A stretch of 64,000 nucleotides of DNA from Lachnospiraceae bacterium (GTDB taxonomy: Bacteria; Bacillota; Clostridia; Lachnospirales; Lachnospiraceae): NCBI GenBank assembly GCA_031272185.1, contig JAISUG010000045.1, positions 62,001 to 126,000 of the forward strand, written 5' to 3'. The notes under the pieces are model-generated. The model was given only the letters and a program-made list of their open reading frames with translations, was not told the origin of the DNA and did not search any database. The position numbers were made by a program, and so were the translations under genes. Numbering within the stretch: the first letter of the stretch is position 1; each line of letters begins with the position of its first letter. Shown piece after piece: positions 26,016-35,155 of this stretch.

Positions 26016-27017
26016 ATGAAAAAGTGTATCAGGGGTTTGGCAAGTGTGGCGGCGCTGTGTTTGGCGGCCGTGGCGCTGGCGGGTTGCAGCGGTGGCGGCG
26101 GTTCCGCCCAGAAAGCGGCGACGGCGCCCGCCGACCGCAACGGCGACGGCAAAGTGGTTATAGGGTATTCCTCCATCGCATATTCCATCGCGGTGCTGCC
26201 CCAGTACATTTTCGCGGGCCTGGAGGCGGACTGCAAGACACGGGGTTGGGAGCTCCAGCACCTTTCGGCAGAGGGGGATGCCATGCTCCAGGGCGAACAG
26301 ATCTCCCAGCTGATCCAGCAGGACCTGGACTACCTGGTGGTTTTCCCGGCGGACCCGATGCTGGCGGTGGACTGGATGAAAGAGGTGTCGGAGGCGGGGA
26401 TCCCCGCGGTCATGATCCATACGGACGTGGCCGAGGTGGGGCGCGAGTACGCCAAGGCCTACTGCGGACCTGACAACTACGCCATGGCCGAGTCGCTGGC
26501 CAAGGCGGTGGTGGAGAAATACGGCGCGGATGCCGGGATCGGCATCGTGGAAATCGGCGGCGTGCCGGTCCAGTCGGACTACATCGAGCGTGTGGCCGGG
26601 TTTGACGACTACATCAAGGCCAATTCCAATTTCAAGGTCCTGGGCCTGGAGTGGGCGTACTCCAACCGCGCGGACGCACAGTCCTACATGGAGAACTTCA
26701 TCTCCACATACGGCAACCAGATCAACGTGCTGATGGGGTTTGACGACGACCTTACGCTGGGCGGCGTGAATGCGCTCCAGGCGGCGGGCATGACCGACGT
26801 GGGCGTCTACTCCATCACGGGGCAGAAAGAAGCGATCCAGGCCATCAAGGACGGGAAGATGACGATGACGGCCTACTATTCCACGGCGGCCACGGCCCAA
26901 AATGCGCTCAAGTGCATCGATGACCTGGCCGCGGGCAAGACCATCGAGTATTTCCATTACACGGATGTCCCCTTGATCACCAAGGAAAACGCAGACAAAT
27001 ATGAGGGTGAGTTCTGA
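26016..27017 (+). CDS. ABC transporter sugar-type substrate-binding lipoprotein 1
   Basis: This 333-residue periplasmic-binding-protein family member (RbsB/ChvE-like type I fold) is anchored as a lipoprotein: a Lys-rich start, a hydrophobic h-region and the lipobox LAGC, with the lipid Cys near residue 25 and a Gly-rich linker. The mature part shows the two-domain sugar-binding pattern (VVIGYSS, YLVVFPADP, GIPAVMIHTDV, INVLMGFDDD). It completes the transporter encoded just upstream. The ligand is not predictable, and Arg/Asp residues of the classic ribose site are not evident. The codons around its stop are duplicated 72 bases downstream. Confidence 0.9.
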   Translation: MKKCIRGLASVAALCLAAVALAGCSGGGGSAQKAATAPADRNGDGKVVIGYSSIAYSIAVLPQYIFAGLEADCKTRGWELQHLSAEGDAMLQGEQISQLIQQDLDYLVVFPADPMLAVDWMKEVSEAGIPAVMIHTDVAEVGREYAKAYCGPDNYAMAESLAKAVVEKYGADAGIGIVEIGGVPVQSDYIERVAGFDDYIKANSNFKVLGLEWAYSNRADAQSYMENFISTYGNQINVLMGFDDDLTLGGVNALQAAGMTDVGVYSITGQKEAIQAIKDGKMTMTAYYSTAATAQNALKCIDDLAAGKTIEYFHYTDVPLITKENADKYEGEF

Positions 27018-27112
27018 TCCTGAACCAAATGGGTGCGGCGCTCTACTGCGACGATGGCCGTTTTGGGGGCTGGAGCGGGTGCGTTCTGATTCTTAATCAA
27101 ATGGGTGCGGCG
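27007..27112. repeat. 34-base direct repeat pair spanning a stop codon (offset 72)
   Basis: 27007–27040, which includes the TGA of the binding-protein gene (27015–27017), recurs at 27079–27112 with four mismatches; the TGA is kept at 27087–27089. The two are separated by 38 unrelated bases. Confidence 0.9.
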
Positions 27113-27171
27113 GGGCGGCCGCTTGCCGGTTTTACGGTTGGCGTCCGCCCAAGCCATGAACATTGCATCAA

Positions 27172-27278
27172 GTGAACGTTGAAAATATCGCAAGGTTTGG
27201 TCGGCGGGGGGCGAACAGGTTCAAACGGTGTGTGACGCATGGGTGAACAGTGAAGATATCGCAAGGTTTGGCCGGCGG
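27172..27278. repeat. 36-base direct repeat pair before SDR 3 (offset 71)
   Basis: 27172–27207 recurs at 27243–27278 with four mismatches, separated by 35 unrelated bases. The core CGCAAGGTTTGGTCGGC (27189–27205) also occurs unchanged at 58516–58532. Together with the pair at 27007 it fills the 27018–27310 gap. Confidence 0.9.
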
Positions 27279-27310
27279 AGCACTGGGAAGCATACGAATA
27301 GGAGGTTTGA

Positions 27311-28066
27311 ATGAGATTGGCAGGGAAAGTGGCCATCGTGACCGGGGCCAGCTCCGGCATCGGGGCGGAGACGGCGAAAGTGTTCGCCCAGGAAGGAGCG
27401 AAGCTGCTGGTGGTGGCCCGGCGCAAAGAGAAGCTGGAAGCGGTGGCAAAAGAGATCACCGACGCGGGGGGCACCTGCAAGGTGTTCATCGGCGACGTGA
27501 CCAAAGAGGCCGACTGCATCAAGGCCGTGGAGGAAACCATCGCCGCATACGGCCAGGTGGACGTGCTGGTGAACAATGCGGGCATCGCAGACAAGCACAG
27601 GCCCATCGACGACTGTTCATCCGAGTGGTGGGACCATGTGATCCTCACGGACCAGACGTCGGTGTACTACATGTCCAGGGAAGCGCTGAAATACATGGTA
27701 CCGCAAAAGTCCGGCTCCATCGTGAACATCGCATCCATCGGCGCCCGGGGCCTGGCGGGGATCTCCTACTCCGCGGCCAAGGCGGCGGTCATCAGCATGT
27801 CCAAGAACATCGCCCTGGAATTCGCCCCTATCGGCATCCGCTGCAACACCGTGAGCCCGGGGCCCACACCCACGGAGCTGAACACCCCGGAGGCGATGGC
27901 GACGTTCAACATGGGTTTCGCAGACCACTGCGCCCAGCATATGAACCTGTCCCTGCCGGAGTCCAATGTCAACGACCAGGCGAAAGCGATACTGTTCTTC
28001 GCTTCCGACGATTCGAAGGCGGTGACAGGCCAGGACCTCATCGTGGACCACGGGACGACGCTGTGA
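27311..28066 (+). CDS. Short-chain dehydrogenase/reductase 3
   Basis: This 251-residue classical SDR has TGASSGIG, NNAG, the catalytic Ser in VNIASIGARG and YSAAK. The cofactor loop VVARRKEK has Arg residues that favour NADP(H). It is followed by a thiolase and is likely to reduce or oxidise a hydroxy/keto group on an acyl or alicyclic substrate. Similar SDRs act on bile acids and steroids (BaiA-like), which would fit the reductase island at 39–57 kb, but that is speculation. AGGAGG precedes ATG 27311. Confidence 0.85.
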   Translation: MRLAGKVAIVTGASSGIGAETAKVFAQEGAKLLVVARRKEKLEAVAKEITDAGGTCKVFIGDVTKEADCIKAVEETIAAYGQVDVLVNNAGIADKHRPIDDCSSEWWDHVILTDQTSVYYMSREALKYMVPQKSGSIVNIASIGARGLAGISYSAAKAAVISMSKNIALEFAPIGIRCNTVSPGPTPTELNTPEAMATFNMGFADHCAQHMNLSLPESNVNDQAKAILFFASDDSKAVTGQDLIVDHGTTL

Positions 28067-28233
28067 CGCCCGGACGGCATTTGCAGGTCACTCCGATGCC
28101 GGGGCGGGCCCGCCAGGGCGGCTCATCGGCTGGCTGGGGTGGCTTGTAACGAAACTATCGCTGGGGCCGCTTTGCCGGTGCCGGCCATCGGCTTGTAGAA
28201 AACGCCCGGGCAGATGCCGGGAAAGGATGACTT

Positions 28234-29445
28234 ATGGCTAAGAGAATTTACATCGTAGATGCGAAACGCACCGCTGTGGGCTCGTTCCAGGGCTCGCTCT
28301 CCAAGACGCCCGCCACGGACTTTGCGGCGGAAGTGGTGAAGGACATACTGAAAACCACCGGGGTGCCGGCTGACAAGATCACCGAGCTGATCTGCGGCAA
28401 CGTGCTCACCGCGGCCGAGGGCCAGGGACCCGGCAGGCAGGTGGCCATCAAGGGCGGCTTGCCAAACGAGGTGCCGGCCTACAGCCTGAACATGGTCTGC
28501 GGCAGCGGTATGAAGGCCATCATCAACGGCGTGGTGGAGATCGCTTTCGGACTGGGGGACCTGGTCATCGCCGGGGGCACCGAGAACATGAGCAATGCGC
28601 CATACCTCCTGGACGGCGCCCGGGCGGGGTACCGCATGGGCAACAAAGAGGTCATCGACCATATGGTCTATGATTCCCTCACCGACGCCTACCAGAAAGT
28701 CCATATGGGCATCACTGCGGAGAATGTGGCGGCGAAATACGGCATCACCCGACAGGCCCAGGACGAGCTCTCCCTCAAATCCCAGGAGAAAGCCATCGCC
28801 GCTGTGGACGGCGGCAAATTCAAAAACGAGATCGTGCCTGTATCCGTGAAGCAGGGCAAGGCCACGGTGGCGTTCGACACGGACGAATACCCCAACCGCA
28901 CCACCAACGCAGAGAAACTGGCGGGGCTGCGCCCGGCGTTCAAGCCGGACGGTGGGACCGTGACCGCGGGGAACGCATCGGGCATCAACGACGGTGCGGC
29001 GTTCGTGCTGCTGGCGGATGAGGATGCGGTGGCGAAGTATGGGCTAAAGCCCATGGCCGAGGTGATAGGGTTCGGCCAGGGCGGCGTGGACCCCGCAACC
29101 ATGGGCCTGGGGCCGGTGCCTGCCATCCGGGCGGCGCTGCAATACGCGGGGCTCAAACTCTCCGACATGGACGTGATAGAGCTCAACGAGGCCTTTGCCG
29201 CACAGGCGCTGGGCGTGGTGACGGAGCTTAGCGCGGAGCATGGGATGACCAAGGAAGAGATCCTGGCGCGCTGCAACGTAAACGGCGGCGCCATAGCGCT
29301 GGGGCACCCGGTGGGGGCCAGCGGCGCGCGCATCGTGGTGACGCTCACCCACCTGCTGGCGGGCGGCGCCTACACCTACGGACTGGCATCACTTTGCATC
29401 GGCGGCGGCATGGGCACGGCGGTGGTGCTCAAGGCGGTGAAGTAA
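28234..29445 (+). CDS. Acetyl-CoA acetyltransferase 2
   Basis: This 403-residue biosynthetic-type thiolase condenses two acetyl-CoA to acetoacetyl-CoA or does the reverse. The nucleophile Cys89 lies in LNMVCGSGMKAI at the classic position. NEAFAAQALGV, NGGAIALGHPVGASGARI and SLCIGGGMGTAVV complete the site. It is a better match to clostridial ThlA than the thiolase at 14.9 kb. It starts at ATG 28234 after GGAAAGGATG. Copies of its last codons recur downstream at 29496 and 29512. Confidence 0.9.
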   Translation: MAKRIYIVDAKRTAVGSFQGSLSKTPATDFAAEVVKDILKTTGVPADKITELICGNVLTAAEGQGPGRQVAIKGGLPNEVPAYSLNMVCGSGMKAIINGVVEIAFGLGDLVIAGGTENMSNAPYLLDGARAGYRMGNKEVIDHMVYDSLTDAYQKVHMGITAENVAAKYGITRQAQDELSLKSQEKAIAAVDGGKFKNEIVPVSVKQGKATVAFDTDEYPNRTTNAEKLAGLRPAFKPDGGTVTAGNASGINDGAAFVLLADEDAVAKYGLKPMAEVIGFGQGGVDPATMGLGPVPAIRAALQYAGLKLSDMDVIELNEAFAAQALGVVTELSAEHGMTKEEILARCNVNGGAIALGHPVGASGARIVVTLTHLLAGGAYTYGLASLCIGGGMGTAVVLKAVK

Positions 29446-29527
29446 GGCGCTCCGGTCTCGCCGCATGCCCCGGCTCCCTCCGGGGGGTGCGATAAGCGGT
29501 GAAGCAATACAGCGGTGAAGCAAGGCG
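29434..29527. repeat. Three short copies of the thiolase tail
   Basis: GCGGTGAAG(T/C)AA occurs at 29434, 29496 and 29512. The first copy contains the thiolase stop TAA, changed to CAA in the others. Confidence 0.7.
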
Positions 29528-29557
29528 GCGATGGGTACACCAAATACACATGAAAAT

Positions 29558-29598
29558 ATGGGGGCGCACGGCGTGACGAAGCCGGCGCCCCATGGTTT
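29558..29598. terminator. Probable bidirectional terminator between thiolase 2 and LysR 2
   Basis: ATGGGGGCGCACGGC and GCCGGCGCCCCAT form a GC-rich stem with small bulges, with GGTTTTA following on the plus strand and an A/T-rich flank on the other side. It lies in a convergent gap. Confidence 0.5.
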
Positions 29599-29622
29599 TA
29601 CATGTGGTGATGGGTAGGAGCT

Positions 29623-30537
29623 TTACGGGTAGCGCATATTCTCCTGGGCCATGCGGCCGAACTCCACCAGGAAATCCAGGGCGTCCTTGATGCGGCCCTG
29701 GGGCGCGCCCTTCAGGTACGTGACGTAGATCGTGCGGCGGCAGTATGGTTCCTCGAAGGGGATGGCGCGGCAGAAACCGGAGTGGCCCAGGAGGGTGGCG
29801 GTTTCGCTGTTGGCGTTGCACTCGGGGATGAATGAGATGCCCTTGTTCTGGGCCACCATCTGCTCCAGGCTCTCCGGGGAACCCACGTATGCGGCGATTT
29901 CGGGGTTCACGCCGGCCTGTGCCAGGATGGAATGGAACAAGACATACAACCCGTCCCGGGGGTGGGCGGTAATCAGGCTCTCCCCTGCGATCTCGCGCAA
30001 GGAGACGCAGTCGCGCCCGCTGAAACGGTGGGTGCGGTTCACCAGCAGGAAAAACCTGTCGGAGAGCACCGGGATGCTCCGGGCATCCCCTGACGAATCG
30101 TCGAACAATGTGACCGCGATGTCGGCGTCGCCGCCCAGGAGGCATGACTTGGTTTTCTCGCGGTTGCCGGAGGTGATGCTGAGTTTGTATGGGTGCTCCT
30201 GGGTGAGGAAATACCTGTGCGCCTCGGAGGCGAAATCCCAGGCCTCGCCCATGAGGCGGACTGTGCGTTTGCGGTTCTTGGAGCGGGAATCCATCTCTTT
30301 TTTCAGGTCGTCGGCGGACTGGAGGATCTCGGTGGCGCCGGACAGGAAACGCCGGCCGGCGTCGGTGAGCTCCAGCACCCGCCCCTGCTTGGAAAACAGC
30401 TCCACGCCAAGCTCCTCCGCCAGGGATTTGTTGGAAAGGCTGATGGCGGACTGGCTCACATGGAGTTTTTCGGAGGCTTCCTGCATGCTCTGGGTGGAAG
30501 CCGTGGTGACGAAGTAGAGTAATTGGCGTAGTTCCAA
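29623..30537 (-). CDS. LysR-type transcriptional regulator 2
   Basis: This 304-residue LysR regulator has an N-terminal helix-turn-helix (MQEASEKLHVSQSAISLSNKS region) and a C-terminal effector domain. The best start is TTG at 30537 because AAGGAG lies eight bases upstream and the protein then begins LELRQLLYFV, like its family; the frame continues upstream to 30579 without a site. It is divergent from the large iron–sulphur flavoprotein gene and probably controls it. Confidence 0.82.
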   Translation of the reverse strand: MELRQLLYFVTTASTQSMQEASEKLHVSQSAISLSNKSLAEELGVELFSKQGRVLELTDAGRRFLSGATEILQSADDLKKEMDSRSKNRKRTVRLMGEAWDFASEAHRYFLTQEHPYKLSITSGNREKTKSCLLGGDADIAVTLFDDSSGDARSIPVLSDRFFLLVNRTHRFSGRDCVSLREIAGESLITAHPRDGLYVLFHSILAQAGVNPEIAAYVGSPESLEQMVAQNKGISFIPECNANSETATLLGHSGFCRAIPFEEPYCRRTIYVTYLKGAPQGRIKDALDFLVEFGRMAQENMRYP

Positions 30538-30618
30538 AGGTCTTTCTCCTTGGTGATGGGGGCGGTTGTTACGGGTCACTCCCTTTTGCCCAATTAAAGG
30601 GTTCTTTTAGAGTGTGAA

Positions 30619-30648
30619 TTGGACTTTTGCAACCGGCTGGGGTATATT
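30619..30648 (+). promoter_or_regulatory. Predicted promoter of the redox pair operon
   Basis: TTGGAC (30619–30624), an 18-base spacer and TATATT (30643–30648) in a locally AT-rich divergent region, giving a leader of about 110 bases. A second TATACA at 30688–30693 could be an alternative -10. Confidence 0.55.
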
Positions 30649-30765
30649 TTTATCGTAAACGTCCAAGTGGCTTTATGCTTTATAGTATACATTGTTTCAA
30701 GAGAATATTCAAGGTTCTTTGGACGCTGGGATTGTTTTTTGCGCAGTTTTTGCGATGGGGGGCAT

Positions 30766-33594
30766 ATGGGCGACATGATTTCATTGGCAAACGATGGCAA
30801 ACCGGCGGCGGGGGTGGCCGGCCGGGGCAGGGTAGGTGATACCGTCACGCTGAAAATAGATGGTTTCGAGGTCAAGGCGGCGGCGGGGAAAAGCATCCTG
30901 GAGGCGGCACAGGCTTACGGCATCTACATCCCCCACCTCTGCCACCACCCCATCCTTAAACCCCAGGGCGGGTGCAAGATGTGCTCGGTGGAGATCGAGG
31001 GGCGCGCCGGGACGGTGACGGCCTGCAACACAGCCGTGGAGGAGGGGATGGAGGTCCGCACCAAGACGGAGCGTACCACCCACGTGAGGAATGTGTCCCT
31101 GGAACTCATGCTGGCGTCCCACCCCGCCGACTGCACCTCCTGTGCGGTCTATCTCAACTGCGAGCTGCAAAACCTCATGCAGTACCTGGGGGTGGCGCAC
31201 TCCAGGCTGCGCCGCATCACCAAAAACAACACGGGCCTGGCGGTGGGCGGGGCCAACCCGCTGATAAAGCGGGAACCGGACAGGTGCATCCTCTGCGGGC
31301 GGTGCGTGAGGGCGTGCGCCGACCTACGGGGCGTGGGCGCATTGGAATACAGGTCCCGTGACGGTGAGGCGTATGTGGGCGTGAAAGACGGCGTGACCCT
31401 TCTGGAGAGCGACTGCCGGTTCTGCGGTGCCTGCGTGGAGGTCTGCCCCACAGGGGCGATACAGGACATGCCGGGGATCTTCCCCACAGGAGTGAAGCGG
31501 GAACTTGCGATGGTTCCTTGCAAGAGCGCCTGCCCCGCCCACACGGACATCCCCCTCTACCTCAGATACACCCGTGAGGGGAAATACCCGGAAGCAGTGG
31601 CGATACTCCGGGAAAAGCTCACTTTCCCGCATTCGCTGGGGGTGGTGTGCACCCGCAAATGCGAAGCCGGGTGCAAGAGGGGCCATCTGGACGAGGCCCT
31701 CTCCATCCGGAACGTCAAGCGCTTCGCCGTGGAACATGACGGGGAGGGGGCCTGGCGCAGCCGGGTCACGGTGCGCCCCGCAAGCGGCAAGCGGGTGGCG
31801 GTGGTCGGGGCCGGGCCATGCGGCCTGACGGCGGCCTGGCACCTGCAGCGGCTGGGACATGAGGTGACGGTGTACGAGCAGAGGGAGAAACCCGGCGGAA
31901 TGCTGACCTATGGGATCCCCACATACAGGCTGGACCGGGGTATCGTGGATGGCGAAATCGGCACATTGTCCGAGATGGGGTTCGTGATAAAGACCGGCGA
32001 GAGGGTCACTTCTGCGGCGAAGCTGGCAACCGAGTATGATGGGGTGGTGGTGGCGGTGGGCGCCCAGGCGGGTTCCCCCAGTTTCCTGGACGTGAACGAC
32101 TGCGCCAATGCCATCCCCGGGGTGGCGTTCGCCCGGATGGCGACGGAAGATGCGCTGCCTGACATGGGGGCTTTTGTGACGGTGCTGGGGGGCGGGAGCG
32201 TGGCATTTGACTGCGCCAGGGGGGCCAAAAAGGCCGGGGCGGCCCAGGTGCGCCTGATATGCCTGGAAAAACGGGAGAACATGCTGGCGGACGATGAAGA
32301 GATAGAGGAAGCCCTGGCGGAGGGCATAGAGATATACAGCGGCATGAACTGCGTGGCCTGCGAGAAAGGGGCGGCAAAGGACGGCACAGGCAGCTTCGTC
32401 AAAAGCGTCACCGCGGTGGTGGTGAACAGTTTCGCTTTCGGCCCCCAGGGGCTTTCGATGGACACAGAGCCCGGCAGCGAGAGGGTGTTTCCCACGGACA
32501 CACTGGTGTATGCCACGGGGCAGCGCATCGACCTGGACGAGACGTTCGGGCTGGAGCTGGGCAGGGCCAACAGCGTGAAAACCGACGAAAAACTGGCGGC
32601 GTCGGTGCCGGGTGTCTTCGCCGCAGGGGATGCCGTGACCGGCACCAAGAGCGTGGTGGAAGCGGTGGCCATGGGGATGGAAGCGGCCAAAAACGTGGAT
32701 TTGTGGCTGGGCGGCGACGGGACCGGAGTTTTCGACGAGGTGTACCTGGAGCGCGGGGCCAACGATGCCGTACTGGGCGATGGCTGCGGCAAGAGACCGG
32801 CGGCGCGCTCGGAGGATATCTGCGACTGCGATGCGGCCAAGGCGGAAACGGAGCGCTGCCTCTCCTGCCACCTGCGCCTGGACATCCCCAAGGTGAGGTT
32901 CTGGGGTGACGCTGCTTTCAAGAAGCGCGGGGTGTTCCAGGGCACCGCCGGGGATGCAATGCAGGTCGCCCCGGGCGACGCCGCGTTCAAGAAGCGAGGG
33001 GTGTTCCAAGGGGATGGCATGGGTGAAATGCAGGACGTCCCGGGCCGGTCAGGCGCCATGCAGGCGGACCTCGGAAACACAGGGCCGGGCCATGCTTGTG
33101 GAGGGGACGTGCCAATCGTCGATATCGGGTTCGCGCCCGAAACCGACTGCCCCGTGGACACCGCCAGGAAGATCGCAGCCCAGGCGGCGGCGCTCTCCTG
33201 CGGAAAATGCGTGCTTTGCCGGGATGGGATGGCGCAGGCGGCGGCGATTCTCTCCGACGACGTGTCCGGCAAAGGCGAGGAGGCGGACGTGGAGCTCCTT
33301 GGGGAGATCCTGGCGCTGGTGCGCGACGGGGCGGGGCTACTGCCGCCCGAGCCGGGGGCGTCGGGGGATGTGCATGGAGGCGGCGGGGACGGCCTTGCAG
33401 GGCCAAGCGCCGGGTCCGGCAGCTGCCGGATGGCACAGTCGGCGGCCGGGGATATATTGGAACTGCTTTCGTCCCACAGGGATGAGTTTTATGGGCATAT
33501 ACTCAGGAAACGCTGCACGAAGCAGGTCTGCGAGGCGTACCGCCCGGTGCAAGGGGAGGACAGGCCCCGGAGGCAGCGGCGAGGGCGGGACTGA
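30766..33594 (+). CDS. Multidomain iron–sulphur flavoprotein (NuoG-N / GltD-like / NuoF-C fusion)
   Basis: This 942-residue soluble electron-transfer protein has the following layout. A [2Fe-2S] ferredoxin domain (Cys59, 70, 73, 87) is followed by a NuoG-type His–Cys3 cluster (His119, Cys123, 126, 132) and two [4Fe-4S] ferredoxin clusters (Cys174/177/180/184 and 217/220/223/227). A GltD-type NAD(P)H/FAD reductase comes next (VAVVGAGPCGLTAA, VTVLGGGSVAFD, VFAAGDAVTG). A C-terminal SCGKCVLCRDGM motif near residue 810 is like the [4Fe-4S] site of NuoF. The usual NuoF/GltD linker is replaced by a 69-base in-frame duplication. It likely passes electrons from NAD(P)H to the flavoprotein encoded next. 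ATG 30766 is chosen; the open frame from 30619 covers the promoter. Related architectures occur in formate dehydrogenase and hydrogenase modules. Confidence 0.85.
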   Translation: MGDMISLANDGKPAAGVAGRGRVGDTVTLKIDGFEVKAAAGKSILEAAQAYGIYIPHLCHHPILKPQGGCKMCSVEIEGRAGTVTACNTAVEEGMEVRTKTERTTHVRNVSLELMLASHPADCTSCAVYLNCELQNLMQYLGVAHSRLRRITKNNTGLAVGGANPLIKREPDRCILCGRCVRACADLRGVGALEYRSRDGEAYVGVKDGVTLLESDCRFCGACVEVCPTGAIQDMPGIFPTGVKRELAMVPCKSACPAHTDIPLYLRYTREGKYPEAVAILREKLTFPHSLGVVCTRKCEAGCKRGHLDEALSIRNVKRFAVEHDGEGAWRSRVTVRPASGKRVAVVGAGPCGLTAAWHLQRLGHEVTVYEQREKPGGMLTYGIPTYRLDRGIVDGEIGTLSEMGFVIKTGERVTSAAKLATEYDGVVVAVGAQAGSPSFLDVNDCANAIPGVAFARMATEDALPDMGAFVTVLGGGSVAFDCARGAKKAGAAQVRLICLEKRENMLADDEEIEEALAEGIEIYSGMNCVACEKGAAKDGTGSFVKSVTAVVVNSFAFGPQGLSMDTEPGSERVFPTDTLVYATGQRIDLDETFGLELGRANSVKTDEKLAASVPGVFAAGDAVTGTKSVVEAVAMGMEAAKNVDLWLGGDGTGVFDEVYLERGANDAVLGDGCGKRPAARSEDICDCDAAKAETERCLSCHLRLDIPKVRFWGDAAFKKRGVFQGTAGDAMQVAPGDAAFKKRGVFQGDGMGEMQDVPGRSGAMQADLGNTGPGHACGGDVPIVDIGFAPETDCPVDTARKIAAQAAALSCGKCVLCRDGMAQAAAILSDDVSGKGEEADVELLGEILALVRDGAGLLPPEPGASGDVHGGGGDGLAGPSAGSGSCRMAQSAAGDILELLSSHRDEFYGHILRKRCTKQVCEAYRPVQGEDRPRRQRRGRD
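32908..33045. repeat. 69-base in-frame tandem duplication inside the redox protein gene
   Basis: 32908–32976 is repeated as 32977–33045; the first 33 bases are most conserved (GDAAFKKRGVFQG twice) and the rest is diverged. It adds 23 residues. Confidence 0.9.
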
Positions 33595-33643
33595 TGTGGA
33601 TGCCGTATGTGGCAACGTTATCGAAAGAAAGAGAGGTTTTGAC

Positions 33644-35155
33644 ATGGGGAAGAAGATGGAAGCGGATGTGATCGTGATCGGCGGTGGGGCATCGGGGATC
33701 ACCGCGGCGGTGGCTGCGGCCGAAAAGGACGCCAGCGTCATCGTCATCGAGAAGGGGCAGACCACCGGCGGGGCCGCCAACATGGGCATGGGGTTCTTCG
33801 CGGTGGAGTCCAAATACCAGAAAGCGCAGATGGTGGACCTGACCAAGGAGGCGGCGTTCCGGTTCTTCATGGAGTACACCCACTGGCGGGTGGACGCCCG
33901 CCTGGTGCGCCGCTACATGGAGCAGTCCGCGGACACCATCGACTGGGTGGAGTCCATGGGGCTGCAGTTCCTGGGGGCATACAAGTATTTCGAGAAATCT
34001 TTCCCCACCTGGCACGTGGTGAAGACCCAGGGGTCCAATGCGCCGGCGGAGAGGGCGGCGTCGAACCTGTTCCGCACATTGACACAGCGGGCCGAGGAGC
34101 TGGAAGTGGAAATCTGCTACAACACCAAGGCCAACAAGATCCTCTTTGAGGACGGGCGGGTGTCGGGGGTGGAGATCACCACCGCTGACGGTGAGACCCA
34201 GGATGCACTGTGCAGCGCGGTCATCGTGGCCACCGGGGGTTTCGGCGACAACCCGAAGATGATCAAGGACAACATGGGCTTCACCTGGGGGGAGGACCTG
34301 CATTCCTTCCGAATCCCCGGCGTGGTGGGTGACGGCCTGAACATGATGTGGGCGGCGGGGGCGGCCAAATCCCAGCCGGTGATGGAGCTGACATACACTT
34401 CCCCAGGCGTCACCGACGTGTTCAAGACATTGTCCGAGACCATGCGCCAGCCGGGGCTGATGGTGAACCTGGACGGCCTGCGTTTCATCAACGAAGAGAT
34501 CATGAACAACACCGTGTACACCGGCAACGCCATCTCCAGGCAGCGCAAGAAAGTGGCCTACACCATCATCGACGACAGCATATTGGACGGGTACAGGGCG
34601 AAGGGGCTTGACTACATCACATTCCACCACAACGTGAAGACGGTGGACAAATGGGAGGACGAACTGAAAAAATACCTGGCCGGCGAGGTGGAGGAATCGG
34701 GGCTTTCCGCGCTGCACAGCAAGGAGCAGAGGGAGAAGATGTGCCTGGTGGTGGCGGACACATTGGAGGAACTGTGCGAAAAGACCGGCATAAGTGTAGA
34801 CAACCTGAAAAAGACCATAGAGGAGTACAATGAGGCATCTACCAGCGAGGACACCCGGTTTTTCAAACCCCACCGCTACATCAAACCGCTGCGGGGCGGG
34901 AAGCTCTACGCCTGCGCCCACTACCCGGCGGGTTACGGCAGCCTGGGCGGGGTGGTGGTCAACGACAAGATGGAGGTCCTGGACGCCGACGGGTTCAAGA
35001 TCCCGGGGCTGTACTCCTGCGGGACCGACGCCTGCGGGATATTCGGCGACAGCTACTGTTTCCTGCTCCCGGGCAACACCATGGGGTTCGCGGTGAACTC
35101 CGGGCGCATAGCGGGGTACGAGGCCCTGGACTATGTGGACAATGAGTGGGCCTAG
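33644..35155 (+). CDS. FAD-dependent fumarate reductase/3-ketosteroid dehydrogenase-like flavoprotein
   Basis: This 503-residue flavoprotein is of the FAD-binding-2 (fumarate reductase/KstD) family. The FAD-binding GGGASGITAAVAAAEK lies near the N-terminus with EKGQTTGGAANMG; ATGGFGDNPKMI and GGVVVNDKMEVL/IPGLYSCGTDACG belong to the C-terminal FAD part. No signal peptide, flavin-attachment or haem domain is seen, so it is cytosolic. It lies 49 bases after the multidomain iron–sulphur protein, its likely electron donor. It may reduce (or dehydrogenate) a C=C bond next to a carbonyl; the substrate is unknown. ATG 33644 follows AGAGAGG; the frame open upstream is a shadow. Confidence 0.85.
   Translation: MGKKMEADVIVIGGGASGITAAVAAAEKDASVIVIEKGQTTGGAANMGMGFFAVESKYQKAQMVDLTKEAAFRFFMEYTHWRVDARLVRRYMEQSADTIDWVESMGLQFLGAYKYFEKSFPTWHVVKTQGSNAPAERAASNLFRTLTQRAEELEVEICYNTKANKILFEDGRVSGVEITTADGETQDALCSAVIVATGGFGDNPKMIKDNMGFTWGEDLHSFRIPGVVGDGLNMMWAAGAAKSQPVMELTYTSPGVTDVFKTLSETMRQPGLMVNLDGLRFINEEIMNNTVYTGNAISRQRKKVAYTIIDDSILDGYRAKGLDYITFHHNVKTVDKWEDELKKYLAGEVEESGLSALHSKEQREKMCLVVADTLEELCEKTGISVDNLKKTIEEYNEASTSEDTRFFKPHRYIKPLRGGKLYACAHYPAGYGSLGGVVVNDKMEVLDADGFKIPGLYSCGTDACGIFGDSYCFLLPGNTMGFAVNSGRIAGYEALDYVDNEWA

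Noticed and set aside
32906..33643. An upstream extension of the fumarate-reductase-type flavoprotein
   Set aside because: The frame is open but lies wholly inside the preceding coding region, is Arg/Ser-rich and precedes the normal FAD-binding start at 33644.
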